From Prinia subflava (Eukaryota; Chordata; Aves; Passeriformes; Cisticolidae), in the NCBI RefSeq assembly GCF_021018805.1, contig NC_086247.1:144844378-144908377 (forward strand): a stretch of DNA of 64,000 nucleotides, given 5' to 3'. The notes under the pieces are model-generated. The model was not told the DNA's origin and made no database searches. It worked only from the letters and a program-made list of their open reading frames with translations. The translations under genes and the position numbers were made by a program. Shown piece after piece: positions 61,850 to 64,000 of this stretch. Each line of letters begins with the position of its first letter. Within the stretch, counting starts at the first letter, position 1.

Positions 61850-62130
61850 CAGAGACACCATCTTCTCTTCAGCTCCAGGCGCTGGCTGGGGTTCCCTCTG
61901 GAGCCAGGACACACAATTTCTGAGCAGGCTGAAGGATGCCCTGTGGGGGAAGGGGTGCCAATTGCCCCCTGCTCTGGGGCTTTGCTGCTGTTTTTGCATC
62001 ACCCTCCTTCTGGGGATTTAAACAGCCAGCGAGGGGCTGAGTTTCTTTGCCGTGGCTTCCCTCTTTCCACGCTGCCCCTCAGCTGCACACCTTCCCCGTG
62101 GGAATTGCAAGCCCTCTCTATTTGCATTTT
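61850..62130. other. GC-richer islet
   Basis: G+C rises here. A 132-codon plus-strand frame and a 96-codon minus-strand frame cross it, neither recognisable. The edge contains an octamer ATTTGCAT (62,120-62,127). It may be a regulatory islet or an old repeat. Confidence 0.3.
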
Positions 62131-62279
62131 CATGTCCTTGAATACCGGTCAGCAATGCCGGGTGCCACACACTGATTCCAGCTTTCATTTTTTCGAGTGT
62201 GGATATTATTTGTTATATTTCAGGTGCCAGAATGAGTGATTGTCATCCATAGACAGATGTGCTTTTGAAGTAGCAAAAA

Positions 62280-62665
62280 AAAAAGATTGACATGACTTTT
62301 GACATGATTTTTGTTAAGACTTTAGCATGCCATTTGCTGGCATACCTAGTCTAATGAATACCTTTAACTCCTCCGAGATGTGCAATCTAATGTTATGCTA
62401 TCTTTTTTCCTTTTTGATATCTAAATGTCAATCATCAGCGGGAAAATTATGTTAGTGAATAGGTAGCATGCAATTTATCCCATAGAAATTAAATATCTAT
62501 CTGGGTTAGTGAAAAGAGTCTTTTCCATGCCCAAATGTAATTTCTGCATATAATTTTGTGCTTGCCAAAATCTCATTTGCACATATGGAACATTGTTTTT
62601 ATAAGTCATCTTGGAGTGAGTGTTTAATACATGTGGTGTTATTTTAAAAATAATTTTGTACATGT
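62280..62665. promoter_or_regulatory. Candidate conserved noncoding element
   Basis: This unique, evenly mixed AT-rich block contains ATGTCAATCATC (62425-62436), whose reverse strand GATGATTGACAT resembles the PBX/MEIS TGATTGACA site. A hairpin ATGCCA-TTTGC-TGGCAT (62327-62343) and several TAAT cores are also present. No open frame of interest. Function is inferred from motif texture only. Confidence 0.25.
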
Positions 62666-64000
62666 GCCACTAACAAAGGGGAAGTTACTGCCAGCAATAG
62701 AATTAAGGCTTTTTGTTCTCCAGGGAGTGCTCTGACCATTGAGTTAAACTAGTAGCTATTGTAGCCTGAGGCAAGAAAAGCCTTGCTGTTTTACCACAGG
62801 CTTCTTACAACGATGAAACACCTTTTTCTTTTTTTTTTTAATCCCTGTGTCCTAATGCAGATGTGAAATGTACTGTCTCAGCTGATGCTAAAAATTCTGA
62901 TACTTTATGGTCACTTAGTGCTGAAATACTGTGCAAATGATGGAAATACCATGAAGGTATTTGGAAATACCACAAAGAACTCCTTGTTTGCTATAAATTA
63001 TTTCATCCTGACTAATGCTATAAGAAATACCAGATAGTAGAAATTATTTTCATAATTTCAAAGCACTTTTAAAAATATAAAAGAAAAGCTCATTATTCCT
63101 TTCTATATATGCTCAAAAATGTCAGGAAACATTTTTTCTGTTTTCTACAGTATTTTGTCTTTTATGCAAAAGAAACAGTGAAGCTTTTCAAATCAAATTT
63201 CTACTCAGTTTGGAGACTGTGAGTGCTCACCATCTCAATCTAGAATATGAAAAAAGATGACTTTTTAAATTCATGGCCAGAGACATATCTGGACTGACCA
63301 ATCCTTAATTTTTTTTTTTTAATCTTTTATTTCTAAGGATAAGGAACATGAATTTTGGCACAATAAAGGCAGAAAAACAAACCTCTCCTCTGAAGGATGG
63401 GAAGGTTTGGCTTCATATGTGTAGAGCTTAAGGTTTCAAAGGCAAAGTAAAGGAGGCGACAGAGCTGTCTGTGTTTGCCTTGTACCAACTGGGAGACTGG
63501 GCCACAGCACCCTCAGTGGGTGTCTGAAACTTGCCAAAATCATGTGTTAAATGTGTGGCTTTCTCCAAATGCTGCCACCATTACCTAGGATAAAACAGGA
63601 GTCTGCTGAGGAGTTTAGTATTTCCAGGCACATGGGGAGGTCTCATCCCTTCATCATCTTGCCTACTCTACATCTTTTTCACCTCTTCTGACCAGGGAAT
63701 CAATCACGTTATGATTAGGCTGTTTGACACTGTTATTGCAATATAAGCAGTGTCTGAGACTACCATAAAATTGTGTATTAATGCAGAAATCACATGAGAC
63801 AAACTACCTACGTGATCCTGTAGGTGCAGCTGCTTTGGCTCCAGCCGATCAATAATCCTGGAAGAAATTTGGCTTCAGCTGCTGAAATATTTAGAGAGTC
63901 AAACTGCAAGACTTTCTACATGGATTTGCCTAATTTTTTCCTAAGTCATCACAGTTCAGAAGTCATTACATGATGGAGAAAACTGTGAGGGAAATATTTA
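62666..64000. other. No recognisable feature to window end
   Basis: AT-rich unique sequence with T-runs at about 62,831-62,840 and 63,309-63,321. An AAATACC/GGTATTT inverted repeat lies at 62,944-62,962. The final 300 bases have conserved-element-like composition. No gene supported. Confidence 0.45.

Noticed and set aside
61955..61975. GCCCCCTG as a CTCF core
   Set aside because: Only the first eight bases fit; the following bases (CTCT) depart from the expected GTGG.
62715..62770. Possible MIR-like 3' end ('gtgctctgaccattgagtta')
   Set aside because: Only about 30 bases are suggestive and no MIR body is visible upstream.

Overview
The window looks like a gene-poor stretch of a vertebrate nuclear genome, most likely a bird. 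The case rests on four observations. (1) Three fragments with the characteristic 3'-end sequence of avian CR1 LINEs lie at about 7,260-7,655, 20,090-20,272 and 47,079-47,259. (2) There is an older fossil CR1/L3-type LINE at about 9,217-10,045 and two MIR-like SINE relics near 49,850 and 53,530. (3) Interspersed repeats are otherwise sparse. (4) The DNA is AT-rich and CpG-poor, with no bacterial-style gene packing. A crocodilian or turtle is the main alternative, because both also carry CR1, but the low repeat load favours a bird.

I could not support any protein-coding gene, exon, tRNA, rRNA or known microRNA. Outside the tetranucleotide repeat the longest open frames run to about 170 codons. 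They lie in local GC-richer islets, overlap other open frames on both strands, and show no protein family I recognise. I read the window as intergenic or deep-intronic sequence; small exons or lncRNA exons cannot be excluded from sequence alone.

Layout: 1-7.2 kb is unannotated AT-rich DNA with one GC islet and a perfect hairpin near 5.6 kb. 7.26-10.05 kb is a repeat cluster (CR1, a CA-rich/poly-C tract and the ancient LINE). 11-15 kb holds a homopyrimidine tract, a poly-T tract and two clusters of homeodomain- and POU-type sites. 16.28-16.81 kb is a striking, uninterrupted (TTCC)n array passing into (TCCC)n. 18-30 kb is mostly unique sequence with motif-dense segments: nested palindromes near 21.95 kb, an RFX X-box near 26.43 kb and four SOX-type sites near 29.6 kb. 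31-46 kb has an 18-bp tandem duplication, a CpG-dense islet beside a 53-bp imperfect duplication, and a foldback near 45.95 kb. 47-54 kb has the third CR1, a 14-bp palindromic double octamer, a compound hexamer microsatellite and the MIR-like relics. 54-64 kb is unique, AT-rich and conserved-element-like in texture.

With no gene to connect, the biology on offer is structural (long purine/pyrimidine tracts, possible G-quadruplex and Z-DNA, foldbacks) and possibly regulatory (octamer, SOX, RFX, D-box and homeodomain sites). Nothing here proves enhancer activity. All motif calls were made by eye, without alignment, expression or folding calculations.
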